Source: DATCTV01 sp964400685 (GTDB lineage Bacteria; Desulfobacterota; Desulfomonilia; UBA1062). Taken from it: a stretch of 64,000 nucleotides of DNA. Below are positions 1-7,567 of the stretch, one piece after another. The first letter of the stretch is position 1, and each line of letters starts with the position of its first letter. The notes under the pieces are model-generated. The model did no database searches. It was not told where the DNA came from and was given only the letters and a program-made list of their open reading frames with translations. The position numbers were made by a program, and so were the translations under genes. The stretch is from contig CAYNVT010000002.1 of the NCBI GenBank assembly GCA_964400685.1, positions 1 to 64,000 of the forward strand, given 5' to 3'.

Positions 1-1
1 A

Positions 2-418
2 AATGTTTTATCGTCTATAAAAAAAAAGGAAAAGGGTGTTCCGGTACTTGTCGCAGAGATGCTGAAGGGGGGCCGGGAATTCATGGCAGGCATCATAAAG
101 CACGCGGGATTTCCCCCATGCGTTGTTTTTGGTCTTGGCGGTATATATACGGAGGCGTTAAGGGATATCTCGGTCAGGATGGCCCCTTTGAGCCGTGATG
201 ATGCAATCTCGATGATTGAAGGTATTTCTTCCGTGGCACTCCTTGGCGGATACAGGGGTGCTGAAAAGGCTGATAAGGAAAGAATTGCAGACATACTTAT
301 AAATCTGGGCAGGATTGCAACAGACTTTCCAAATATAAAAGAGCTTGATATCAATCCTTTGATAATTGATGATAAAGGCATTCCAAAAGCCGCAGATGCG
401 CTTATCGTAAGAGAATAG
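2..418 (+). CDS. ADP-forming acyl-CoA ligase, ATP-grasp C-terminal part (5' cut by window edge)
   Basis: The frame is open to the left edge, so the true start lies outside the window. The visible 138 residues match the end of the ATP-grasp domain of ADP-forming acetate/acyl-CoA synthetases. A glycine-rich FGLGGIYTE stretch is followed by a short helical linker and the family's closing ELDINPLI strand. These enzymes interconvert acyl-CoA, ADP and phosphate with acid, CoA and ATP in the cytoplasm, usually for energy conservation in anaerobes. The next gene begins 8 bases downstream, suggesting co-transcription. The substrate cannot be told from this fragment, which could be a separate beta subunit or the end of a fused enzyme. 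Confidence 0.85.
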   Translation, partial: NVLSSIKKKEKGVPVLVAEMLKGGREFMAGIIKHAGFPPCVVFGLGGIYTEALRDISVRMAPLSRDDAISMIEGISSVALLGGYRGAEKADKERIADILINLGRIATDFPNIKELDINPLIIDDKGIPKAADALIVRE

Positions 419-426
419 GAGGAAAT

Positions 427-822
427 ATGTGCGAATTTACGATTGAAGAATTGATTGAAAAATACCCGGAAAAAGACAAGCTTCCATGCGCAGTTGCGCA
501 TATGATTGCGGTTCTTGCCGAGAAGTCTGCATCAGAGGTGGGGAAGGCCGCGAATGATATGAAGGTCGAACTGACATATTGCCAGCTCGGTCTTTTCGGT
601 TACGGCAGGAAAAGAAAATCATATTATAAAAATCTCGGAAGACCTGTTGAAATAGAAAAGATAATTCTTGATAGAATAAAGGCGGAAAGCTCTGAAGGGA
701 AGATTTTATGTCCAGTATTATGGCAGATTGCCGATGCCTCGGGAATAAACAGGGCTGAGGCTGGAAATGCGGCGGATGCGCTGGGATTAAAGATTAAGGG
801 ATGCCAGTTGGGGGTCTTTTAG
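427..822 (+). CDS. Hypothetical protein with two tandem ~39-residue repeats
   Basis: A 131-residue protein with a good ribosome site (GGAGG six bases before the ATG). Residues about 19-57 and 93-131 are an internal duplication. Each unit begins with a Leu-Cys-Pro or Leu-Pro-Cys turn, runs through two predicted helices with a conserved Glu-x-Gly/Ala-Asn-Ala-Ala-Asp-like segment, and ends in Cys-Gln-Leu-Gly-(Leu/Val)-Phe. The repeated Cys and the helix pattern suggest a small winged-helix-like or metal-binding module, but I do not recognise the family. It closely follows the acyl-CoA ligase gene, so it may be co-transcribed with it. No signal peptide or membrane segment is seen. Confidence 0.75.
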   Translation: MCEFTIEELIEKYPEKDKLPCAVAHMIAVLAEKSASEVGKAANDMKVELTYCQLGLFGYGRKRKSYYKNLGRPVEIEKIILDRIKAESSEGKILCPVLWQIADASGINRAEAGNAADALGLKIKGCQLGVF

Positions 823-914
823 ATTGTCATCATAGCTTCACAAACCTGCTGTGAAATGTTAATGTTTCCTTTGTTGTCACTGTTCTTTGCAGCGAAGCAG
901 TAAAGGAGGATGTG

Positions 915-1535
915 ATGTCTTTAACAATAACATGGTTAGGCCATGCGAGCGTTCTGGTATCAAACGGGAACATTAATATATATTTTGATCCGTGGAAATT
1001 GGAGGGCGGCCTCCCCTCTGCCGATATAATTCTTGTTACACACGAGCATCACGACCATTACAGCGAACCCGATATCAAAATGATTTCCAGAAAGGGCACC
1101 AGGGTTGTAGCTCCGATGAAGACGCCGCTGGTAACCGATGTTGTCAAACCGGGAGAGAATATTTTAATCGGCGGCATTGAGATTTCAGCTGTCCCTGCTT
1201 ACAACATAGGTAAAGGGTTCCATCCCAGAAGCAATGACTGGGCGGGATTCATTGTGAACATCGATAACAGAAGAATATACCATTCGGGTGACAGCGACAG
1301 AATACCTGAAATGAAAAGCATTAAAACCGACATAGCTGTCTTGTCTTCAGGCGGCACATATACCATGACACCGGAGGAGGCGGCCCTTGCCGCTAATGAT
1401 GTGGGGACGAAAATTGCCATACCCATACACTGGGGAGATATCGTGGGTTCTCTGGATGATGCTCTGGAATTTAAAAGGCTTGCAGGATGCGATGTTCGTC
1501 TGCTCAGGAAAAACGAATCTTTGAGCCTTGATTAG
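915..1535 (+). CDS. Metallo-beta-lactamase-fold metal-dependent hydrolase (UPF0173/UlaG-like)
   Basis: The protein begins with the TITWLGHAS strand typical of UlaG-like hydrolases and carries the metal-binding motif THEHHDH at about residues 40-46, a later HSGD (about residue 118) and a C-terminal IHWGD. This is the full ligand set for a two-metal centre. The roughly 206-residue length is normal for the UPF0173 group, which are cytoplasmic hydrolases of mostly unknown substrate. I chose ATG 915, five bases after AAAGGAGG at 902-909. GTG 912 in the same frame would be too close to that site. The histidine kinase gene starts four bases after the stop. Confidence 0.88.
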   Translation: MSLTITWLGHASVLVSNGNINIYFDPWKLEGGLPSADIILVTHEHHDHYSEPDIKMISRKGTRVVAPMKTPLVTDVVKPGENILIGGIEISAVPAYNIGKGFHPRSNDWAGFIVNIDNRRIYHSGDSDRIPEMKSIKTDIAVLSSGGTYTMTPEEAALAANDVGTKIAIPIHWGDIVGSLDDALEFKRLAGCDVRLLRKNESLSLD

Positions 1536-1539
1536 ATAG

Positions 1540-3486
1540 ATGGACGATACCGTTATCAGCCTGAGCAGGGTTTTTGATCACGCCCCGTTCGGTGTATGCG
1601 CTTTTGATTCCGAGGGAAAGATTGTCTATGTAAATTCGAAATTCAGTTCGATTTTATCAAAATCCGCTGAAGACATTGTCGGGAAGATTATTTTTGACAG
1701 GCTGCCAAGTCTCAAGCTCGATAACGAGCTTTTTAAATACGTCAGAGACCTTGTTGATAAAAAAATCCCGTTCGCAACAGTAATAGAAACATTCAGTTCT
1801 CCGATATTCAGCGAATCAGGCATATTCCATATTACCGGGTATCCGATCGAGCCATATCATATAATTACAAATCATCTGGTAGGTCATGGGCTGGAGCAGG
1901 ATAAAAGGTTTAGAAACCTTATTCTGGATGCCCCGGATGTCATCCTGCTGCTCAATAAAGGTATAATAAGTTTCTGCAACAAGGCCTTCACTGAAATGCT
2001 TGGAATTCCAATGGCTGAAATTATTGGAAAAGAATTTTCCGGGTTTATCACGCCGGGCGGGGAGAATGATTTGATTCAGATGAGTGAGAGCGGCGCACTT
2101 GCGTTCTCGGTGCAGTTCTCAATTGATACACTCTCAGGGAGAAAAACACTGGATGGACGGTTCCATTCTGTTGACGAAAGTATGGGGATGTCGCTCGCCG
2201 TCCTGAGGGATGTAACTGAAAAAGTGGCGCTTGAACAAAGGATAATTAGACAGAATGAAGATTTGTCGGCAATCAACTCGATATCAGAGACCTTGAGTTC
2301 ATCCATAAACATGCATGATGTAATGGGGAGGGTATTAGAAAAAGTTCTGGAAATCATGAACATCGAAACGGGTCTGATTTTTCTGCTGGATGAAAGAACA
2401 AATACCTTGAAATGCGAACATTCCTATGGGCTTCCCGATTATATTGTTGAATCTCTCAAAGAGTTAAGGATGGGCGAAGGTATTGCCGGAAGGGTCGCAG
2501 CAACAGGTGAACCTATCATAATCGGCAACGCTTCTGAAGATATAAGAATAACATCCGTAGCATTCAGGAGATATGGAATAAAGACTTTTGCATCAATCCC
2601 GATAAGGTCCAGGACTAGAATCCTGGGTGTAATGAATATAGGCGCATACGGAAAACGCAATATTACAACTGACGACAGGCAGCTTCTGTTAAGTGTTGGT
2701 TTGCATATGGGTGCGGTTCTGGAGAATATGATCCTGTTTAACGAAGTTGAGAAGGCTACGGAAGACCTGAAAAAAGCCATGATGACAATCGAGCACAGGA
2801 ATGAGGATCTGAAAAGGCTTGTTTATACTGTTTCACATGATCTGAAAAATCCCATAATTGCCATAAACGGATTTGCATCCAGGCTTTTAAAAACGATGTC
2901 AGACAGACTGAGTGAAAAAGAAAAGGTATATCTTAATGCAATAAAGGAAAGCGGTCAGCATATGGAAGGTTTTGTAAATGACCTGCTTAACTATTCAGTT
3001 GCTGAGAATTTCAAACTTGAAGATGAACGTCTTGTTGTCGGAGATGTAATCGAGCGAATAATAATTGAGCTGGAACCTCAACTTGAAGCAAAATCAGGGA
3101 AGGTTTTTATCGATGATGATATGCCTGTTATAATAACTGACCGTGCAAGGCTCATACAGGTGTTTTCAAACCTGATATCAAATGCGATCAAATATTCCCA
3201 TCCGGACCGGCAACCCGTCATCAATATCGGATACAGGCCCAAGGCCGAGATGCATATATTCTACGTTAAAGATAACGGGATAGGCATACCGTCTGAGTAT
3301 CTGGGAAATGTATTTGACATGTTCTTCAGGACTTATGAAGACTTGGCTTCGGGAACGGGACTCGGACTCTCAATTGTCAAGAAAGCGGTGAATGATATGA
3401 ACGGGGATATATGGATTGAGTCAGAGGAGAATATCGGGTCTGTATTTTACTTTTCCATTCCTGAAAAAAGCATTCCAGTAACTTGA
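1540..3486 (+). CDS. Sensor histidine kinase, PAS-PAS-GAF-HisKA-HATPase
   Basis: A 648-residue soluble kinase with no transmembrane segment. Two PAS-like regions (about 10-110 and 125-235) are followed by a GAF domain (about 250-395), a dimerisation domain with phospho-acceptor His433 in the VSHDLKNP box, and an ATPase domain with an N box, DNGIGIP and GTGLGLS (about residue 606). It lacks its own receiver, and no response regulator gene adjoins it, so its partner is probably encoded elsewhere. GAF and PAS domains suggest a cytoplasmic small-molecule, redox or gas signal. The start lies four bases after the hydrolase stop with no strong ribosome site of its own, so translational coupling is likely. 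Confidence 0.93.
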   Translation: MDDTVISLSRVFDHAPFGVCAFDSEGKIVYVNSKFSSILSKSAEDIVGKIIFDRLPSLKLDNELFKYVRDLVDKKIPFATVIETFSSPIFSESGIFHITGYPIEPYHIITNHLVGHGLEQDKRFRNLILDAPDVILLLNKGIISFCNKAFTEMLGIPMAEIIGKEFSGFITPGGENDLIQMSESGALAFSVQFSIDTLSGRKTLDGRFHSVDESMGMSLAVLRDVTEKVALEQRIIRQNEDLSAINSISETLSSSINMHDVMGRVLEKVLEIMNIETGLIFLLDERTNTLKCEHSYGLPDYIVESLKELRMGEGIAGRVAATGEPIIIGNASEDIRITSVAFRRYGIKTFASIPIRSRTRILGVMNIGAYGKRNITTDDRQLLLSVGLHMGAVLENMILFNEVEKATEDLKKAMMTIEHRNEDLKRLVYTVSHDLKNPIIAINGFASRLLKTMSDRLSEKEKVYLNAIKESGQHMEGFVNDLLNYSVAENFKLEDERLVVGDVIERIIIELEPQLEAKSGKVFIDDDMPVIITDRARLIQVFSNLISNAIKYSHPDRQPVINIGYRPKAEMHIFYVKDNGIGIPSEYLGNVFDMFFRTYEDLASGTGLGLSIVKKAVNDMNGDIWIESEENIGSVFYFSIPEKSIPVT

Positions 3487-3566
3487 ATTTATTACAATAT
3501 TGCTAATTTCTTATTAGCTAAGGCAAGTTGACAAAAAATGGTGTTTATGAGATATGCCGCTTAGTG

Positions 3567-4763
3567 ATGCCAAATAAATATACATTCATTCCACTCAGGA
3601 AAAAAAAGCGCAGAAGATATATTCCGTATCTCTTTTTATTGATAGTCATTCTGTTTATTTTTACAATCGTTTTTGCCGGGAAAAAGGGGGACGCGGATGT
3701 TGTCACCAAAGTCAATGAACAGAAGCTTATTGGAAAAGATATATTCAAACATATAACCGAGAAAGATATTAAAAAGTATGACCTGACAATTGACTGGGAC
3801 CTTCAGAGCTATGTTTCCGAGACAGCCAGAAAATATAAAATCGGTTTTGGTGCAGTTGTAGTAATGGATGCGGATAACGGCGATATTATTTCCATGTGGG
3901 GCAAGGACAGGTCAGGTGAAGACTGCAGCATCCCGTTGAACTCATATCTAGCGGCAAGCATATTCAAGATAGTGACTGCTTCCGCTGCAATTGAAAGAGG
4001 CATGACCCCTGCAAGCCCTGTATCATATACCGGTAATCCATGGACAATTTACAAAAGGCAGCTGAAGGACAGGACAGACAAGTGGACGCAGCATATTACA
4101 TTTGCACACGCTTTCGCACAGTCGAACAATGTAGTGTTTGCAAAGCTGGGTATGTCTCTCGGAGAAGAGCCGTTGTTCCTAAATGCCATGAGATATGGCT
4201 TCTGGAAACCACCCATGAGGGAATGCTGGTCTGCACCAAGCACGGTTATGATTCCGGAAGACGAGTATGATCTGGGAGAACTTGCCTGCGGACTAAACCA
4301 TACAACCCAGATGTCGCCGGTCCACGCTGCGCAGATAGTGACTCCCGCACTTAATAAGGGCTTTATGGTCTCACCCAGGATCATCAGGTCAATGCCTGTT
4401 GAAAAGGCGCCTGTAATTGATGAGCAGATTGCCGATGATATTTATTCCATGATGGGTGATACGATCAAGTCAGGCACGTTTTCCAGAAGGTTCAGAATGT
4501 GCACAACCGACAGGGTCCTGAAAGAAGTCACAATAGGAGCCAAGAGCGGGAGCATAGACAGCAAAAATCCCGACGGCAGGCTTACATGGTTTGTGGGATA
4601 TGCCGATCATCCGACAAAAGGAAAGATAACAATAGCCAGCCTGCTTCTGAGAGATCCGTATTACTGGATCAAGGCCGATGAATTCGCCAGAATGATAATC
4701 AAGCAGTATTATGACCGTCCGTCTCATATGGCATCGGTACCGGTGGCACGGTCTGTGAATTAG
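3567..4763 (+). CDS. Penicillin-binding protein transpeptidase, membrane anchored
   Basis: A basic stretch is followed by one hydrophobic anchor (about residues 18-38) and then a periplasmic penicillin-binding domain. The three active-site motifs are present: SIFK (Ser131, Lys134), SNN (about 186) and KSG (about 326) in place of the usual KTG. It would cross-link or process peptidoglycan at the outer face of the inner membrane. The roughly 398 residues are short for a class B enzyme and lack the large N-terminal pedestal, resembling PBP2/FtsI-like minimal transpeptidases. The start is uncertain: a TTG at 3528 opens the same frame with a weak AAGG site, while ATG 3567 gives a conventional anchor. 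Confidence 0.85.
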   Translation: MPNKYTFIPLRKKKRRRYIPYLFLLIVILFIFTIVFAGKKGDADVVTKVNEQKLIGKDIFKHITEKDIKKYDLTIDWDLQSYVSETARKYKIGFGAVVVMDADNGDIISMWGKDRSGEDCSIPLNSYLAASIFKIVTASAAIERGMTPASPVSYTGNPWTIYKRQLKDRTDKWTQHITFAHAFAQSNNVVFAKLGMSLGEEPLFLNAMRYGFWKPPMRECWSAPSTVMIPEDEYDLGELACGLNHTTQMSPVHAAQIVTPALNKGFMVSPRIIRSMPVEKAPVIDEQIADDIYSMMGDTIKSGTFSRRFRMCTTDRVLKEVTIGAKSGSIDSKNPDGRLTWFVGYADHPTKGKITIASLLLRDPYYWIKADEFARMIIKQYYDRPSHMASVPVARSVN

Positions 4764-4799
4764 CCGGGCATTCCTGTCTTATAATTTACCTTGCAATGC

Positions 4800-4828
4800 T
4801 TGACACCCCATGATTCACATGTTAGCAG
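4800..4828 (+). promoter_or_regulatory. Possible sigma-70 promoter for tRNA-Pro
   Basis: A perfect TTGACA lies at 4800-4805, 17 bases before TAGCAG at 4823-4828, about 11 bases upstream of the mature tRNA 5' end. The -10 box is weak, so this is a suggestion only. Confidence 0.35.
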
Positions 4829-4839
4829 ATTTTACGGTT

Positions 4840-4916
4840 CGGGACGTAGCGCAGTCCGGTAGCGCACCTGAATGGGGTTCAGGGGGTCGAAGGTTCAAAT
4901 CCTTTCGTCCCGACCA
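4840..4916 (+). tRNA. tRNA-Pro (anticodon GGG)
   Basis: A complete 77-base cloverleaf. The acceptor arms CGGGACG (4840-4846) and CGTCCCG (4906-4912) pair perfectly. The anticodon stem CCTGA/TCAGG encloses the loop ATGGGGT with anticodon GGG, the T loop contains TTCAAAT, and the CCA end is encoded. The integrase gene downstream points back towards it, so its 3' half is the likely chromosomal attachment site of the island. I did not find a second copy of the 3' end elsewhere in the window. Confidence 0.96.
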
Positions 4917-5028
4917 AATTAACAATAATAACAACTAGTTGGAAGCCGGAGCTAACAAGGTAAAATTGATTATTCAGCAAATAATCGGATTTTGTATCCA
5001 ATTTGTATCCCACTCAACTTTTTCCGAA

Positions 5029-6153
5029 TTATTCTTGAAAACCGTAATGCGCTGAAAGCCTGTCCTGAAGTTTTTTTCTATGACCTAGAGCTAAGTGTGT
5101 ATACCGGTCCGTTGAAGATAAATCTTTATGACCTATCATGTCCTTGACTTCTTTAATATCAGCATCAGATAGCATAAGGTTTGAACAGAAAGTATGTCTC
5201 AAGTCGTGAAAATGAAATCCGTTAAAACCAGCATTTTTCCGAGCTGTCCACCATGCCCTGTTAAAGTTTCCAATGGGCGTGCCGTCTGATCTGACAAATA
5301 CGAAGCCTTCAATTGTTTCATCATGACCGAATCTTTTCTTAAGCTTTATAAGATGCTCTTTCCAATCCAAGAGTGATTGCTTTGTCATTGGCATGAGCAA
5401 ATCTGCGCGCTTTTTACTGTTCTTAGTTCTGAATAGGCTTATAAAATCAATGCCCTCACAATCAAAGTTTATATCTTCCCATCTAAGATCAAGTATCTCC
5501 TGCTTGCTTGCCCCATATTCAACGCCAAGATATATGATTGAGGGAAGATAATGTTTCGCTTTTGTCTGTTTAGCAGCTTGAACGAGTTTCTTGATATCAG
5601 CCGGCATTAGGAAACGACACCTTTCGTGATCTTTTTCACTCAAATATTTAACTCCTGCTGCAGGATCAATGTGAATAGCCCCTACATCAACAGCATGCTT
5701 AAATACTTGCTTAAGGATAAACAGTTTTCTATTTGAATTGACCGCTGAAGACCTTTTGTATTCTTCAATTTGATATTCAGCAATCTCATCATTAGATATC
5801 TCACAGATCAAGCGGTTCCTATACTTGTTTTCAAGTGATGATAAAAATTCAAGATAACCTCTGAACGTTGCTTCTCTAAGGTTTTTTATAAACAACCTGT
5901 CACCCCAGATTTTCTTAAGCGAAAGCGCCACATCAGAAAATGTCATTGGCCTGATTTTAGATTTCTTCTTTTTAATGTCTGGAATTTTACCTGAATCAAT
6001 CATTGTTCTCAGGTCATTTGCGGCATCCTGCGCCTCTCTCTTTAACCGGAAGGTCTTATAGTAATTCCAGCTTCCCGTATAAGGATCTTTGTATCGCACT
6101 GCATAACTTGTGCGATTGCTGCCATTGCGTCCTTGAATTACGACTGTCGCCAT
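5029..6153 (-). CDS. Tyrosine recombinase (phage/island integrase)
   Basis: A 374-residue integrase with an N-terminal AP2-like arm-binding region (about 8-60), a SAM-like core-binding domain (about 70-165) and a catalytic domain. HDLR places His316 and Arg319, GHK gives His342, and the nucleophile is Tyr351. At the position of the first catalytic arginine (normally xGLRxxE) the sequence reads GASKQE (214-219), so the usual Arg is absent or replaced by Lys217. It should catalyse site-specific recombination, and its place 113 bases beyond tRNA-Pro suggests the tRNA 3' end as attachment site. An AAAGGAG site precedes the ATG. The excisionase-like gene lies 30 bases upstream in the same orientation. 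Confidence 0.92.
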   Translation of the reverse strand: MATVVIQGRNGSNRTSYAVRYKDPYTGSWNYYKTFRLKREAQDAANDLRTMIDSGKIPDIKKKKSKIRPMTFSDVALSLKKIWGDRLFIKNLREATFRGYLEFLSSLENKYRNRLICEISNDEIAEYQIEEYKRSSAVNSNRKLFILKQVFKHAVDVGAIHIDPAAGVKYLSEKDHERCRFLMPADIKKLVQAAKQTKAKHYLPSIIYLGVEYGASKQEILDLRWEDINFDCEGIDFISLFRTKNSKKRADLLMPMTKQSLLDWKEHLIKLKKRFGHDETIEGFVFVRSDGTPIGNFNRAWWTARKNAGFNGFHFHDLRHTFCSNLMLSDADIKEVKDMIGHKDLSSTDRYTHLALGHRKKLQDRLSAHYGFQE

Positions 6154-6183
6154 AAAGAATTCTCCTTTCTTTTTGACGCAATT

Positions 6184-6381
6184 TCAAGCGGCCTGATTGT
6201 CAAAGAGCGAGCAAAGATCAGATCTGATGATCAAAGGTCTGCAACCTATAAATGTGCTTTTTATCTTTTTTGTTTTAATAAGTCTAGACACTGTTGATCT
6301 ATGCACTCTTAAAATGTTTGCCACTTCCTGGATAGTTAGAACCTCGTTGCATCTGCCTAGGGTACATCTGTCACATCTCAT
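6184..6381 (-). CDS. Excisionase-like helix-turn-helix protein
   Basis: A 65-residue protein whose centre (about residues 14-50) fits the helix-turn-helix found in excisionases and MerR-type small regulators: LTIQEVANILRVHRSTVSRLI followed by a basic wing. An upstream CxxC pair near the N-terminus is unusual for this family. It lies directly upstream of the integrase in the same direction, the normal place for a recombination directionality factor. It overlaps the end of a 56-residue upstream frame by 11 bases, and its ribosome site AAGGAG lies inside that frame. Excisionase is the best guess, but a simple transcription factor is possible. Confidence 0.75.
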   Translation of the reverse strand: MRCDRCTLGRCNEVLTIQEVANILRVHRSTVSRLIKTKKIKSTFIGCRPLIIRSDLCSLFDNQAA

Positions 6382-6541
6382 AGCGTTCTCCTTTTTTTTT
6401 GCATTTGTTGATTAGCCAGTTTAGGTCACAATATTCTTTCTGCCATCTGACATCATGAATGTCTTTATTATCAATAATAGCATCTGAAATCCCATGACCG
6501 TATCCCATGCTTAACCTGTATTTATAATTATAGTTCTTCAT
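6371..6541 (-). CDS. Small hypothetical protein upstream of the excisionase-like gene
   Basis: A 56-residue hydrophilic, Tyr-, Lys- and Asp-rich frame that starts at ATG 6541 and ends 11 bases inside the helix-turn-helix gene. That overlap is typical of translational coupling. No clear ribosome site precedes it and no motif is recognised. It could be a genuine element gene or a chance open frame. Confidence 0.4.
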   Translation of the reverse strand: MKNYNYKYRLSMGYGHGISDAIIDNKDIHDVRWQKEYCDLNWLINKCKKKGERYEM

Positions 6542-6799
6542 ATAAATTGTTGTTTCATGACTGAGATATGCGTTTAAAATGGTATCAGCTTACTTGGATT
6601 ATGAGTGATCTATTAGCAGAGCGGAGGATCATTTAATGTAATAGCTGTGTCACTTCCTATATGTACATATATGTATATTTCTTATTTATTTTTTCTTTGT
6701 ATATCTTAATAATTATATATGCTCAAAAGTTGTCACGCAGAAATTATTGTTAATATGTCACGCTCAGTTTCTGTTCTGTAATCTTTTCAGGAGAAGCAA
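6542..6799. other. AT-rich intergenic region with palindrome and TGTCACGC direct repeats
   Basis: No gene is seen here. The region holds a perfect 14-base palindrome centred on GTAC (6658-6671) and two copies of TGTCACGC (6731-6738 and 6756-6763) spaced 25 bases apart, with a related TGTCAC slightly upstream. These could be binding sites for an island regulator or the excisionase-like protein. Confidence 0.4.
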
Positions 6800-7276
6800 A
6801 TGCCAATGAACATTCCAAAATGGACAGCGACTTGGGTGCTTAATAGGAGAGTTATGAATGGCAACTGCTGTATAAGCGCAGGCGTTGTTATTGCCGCCCT
6901 CAGGCAAAGAGGGATCGTGACCGGTGAATCCCATAGCTCACTTTATGTAAAAGTGGGAATGGGTATAGTCTCTGCTAGAAAAAAACATGAACGTTTCCTT
7001 TCGTTAGTTAAAAATACAATGAACGTTTTCGGAATGGACGAAGATGTAGCAATGCAAGTTGTATTTGATGAGGTGATAAAAACAAGGCATGACATCAACT
7101 ATATAAAATCCTTTTTGGAATATCTCCTGAGATCTAATGTTAAAATTTTACCCAATAAAAGGATAACAAAGGATGCCATAGAAACTATAACTGAAGAAGA
7201 TTCCGAGAAAAGCTCATATAGAAAAAAATTCTTTGGACAACCACCTTTCACGGATTCCCTTACGGGAATAAATTAG
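6800..7276 (+). CDS. Hypothetical protein
   Basis: A 158-residue protein starting at ATG 6800 with AGGAG about six bases upstream. It contains two nearby Cys residues (about 23-24) in a helical N-terminal region, then mixed helical sequence and a charged C-terminus. I recognise no family, signal peptide or membrane segment. It stands alone between the integrase module and hipBA and is probably island cargo. Confidence 0.6.
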   Translation: MPMNIPKWTATWVLNRRVMNGNCCISAGVVIAALRQRGIVTGESHSSLYVKVGMGIVSARKKHERFLSLVKNTMNVFGMDEDVAMQVVFDEVIKTRHDINYIKSFLEYLLRSNVKILPNKRITKDAIETITEEDSEKSSYRKKFFGQPPFTDSLTGIN

Positions 7277-7320
7277 TTGATTGTAATTGTGGCCTGTGCT
7301 AATATTACCGTACGGTAATA
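7277..7320 (+). promoter_or_regulatory. hipBA promoter with overlapping 18-bp palindromic operator
   Basis: A sigma-70-like promoter reads TTGATT at 7277-7282, a 17-base spacer, and TAATAT at 7300-7305. The perfect inverted repeat TATTACCGTACGGTAATA occupies 7303-7320, overlapping the -10 box and the probable start point, just before the GAGGAGG ribosome site of hipB. This is the arrangement expected for autorepression by the HipB-type antitoxin. Confidence 0.75.
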
Positions 7321-7333
7321 GAGGAGGGACAGG

Positions 7334-7567
7334 ATGAAAACAACCATCCATCAATCATCAGACCTGGGGAGCCTAATCAGACATAAAAGGAAAGCTGACG
7401 GTCTCACAATAACAGATACCGCGTCTCTGTGCGGGGTGGGTTACCGTTTCCTTTCTGAGCTTGAGAACGGTAAGGATACCGCCGAGATCGGCAAGGTGTT
7501 GAAGGTTCTGTCAGGCCTCGGGCTCGATGTATCGGTTTCAGACAGGGAGTGGACTGATGCCGCATAA
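7334..7567 (+). CDS. hipB: HipB-like antitoxin, Xre-family repressor
   Basis: A 77-residue protein with a complete Xre helix-turn-helix (about residues 12-65): LGSLIRHKRK, then TDTASLCGVGYRFLSELENGK. Such antitoxins bind and neutralise the HipA kinase and repress their own operon. GAGGAGGG lies six bases before the ATG. The gene overlaps hipA by 11 bases, and an 18-base palindrome sits directly upstream. The short C-terminus after the helix-turn-helix is normal for HipB. Confidence 0.9.
   Translation: MKTTIHQSSDLGSLIRHKRKADGLTITDTASLCGVGYRFLSELENGKDTAEIGKVLKVLSGLGLDVSVSDREWTDAA

Noticed and set aside
6660..6771. TGTCACG sites before the gene at 6800 as members of the ECF-type set
   Set aside because: Neither TGTCACG is followed by CGTC at 15 bases, so they do not fit the promoter layout.
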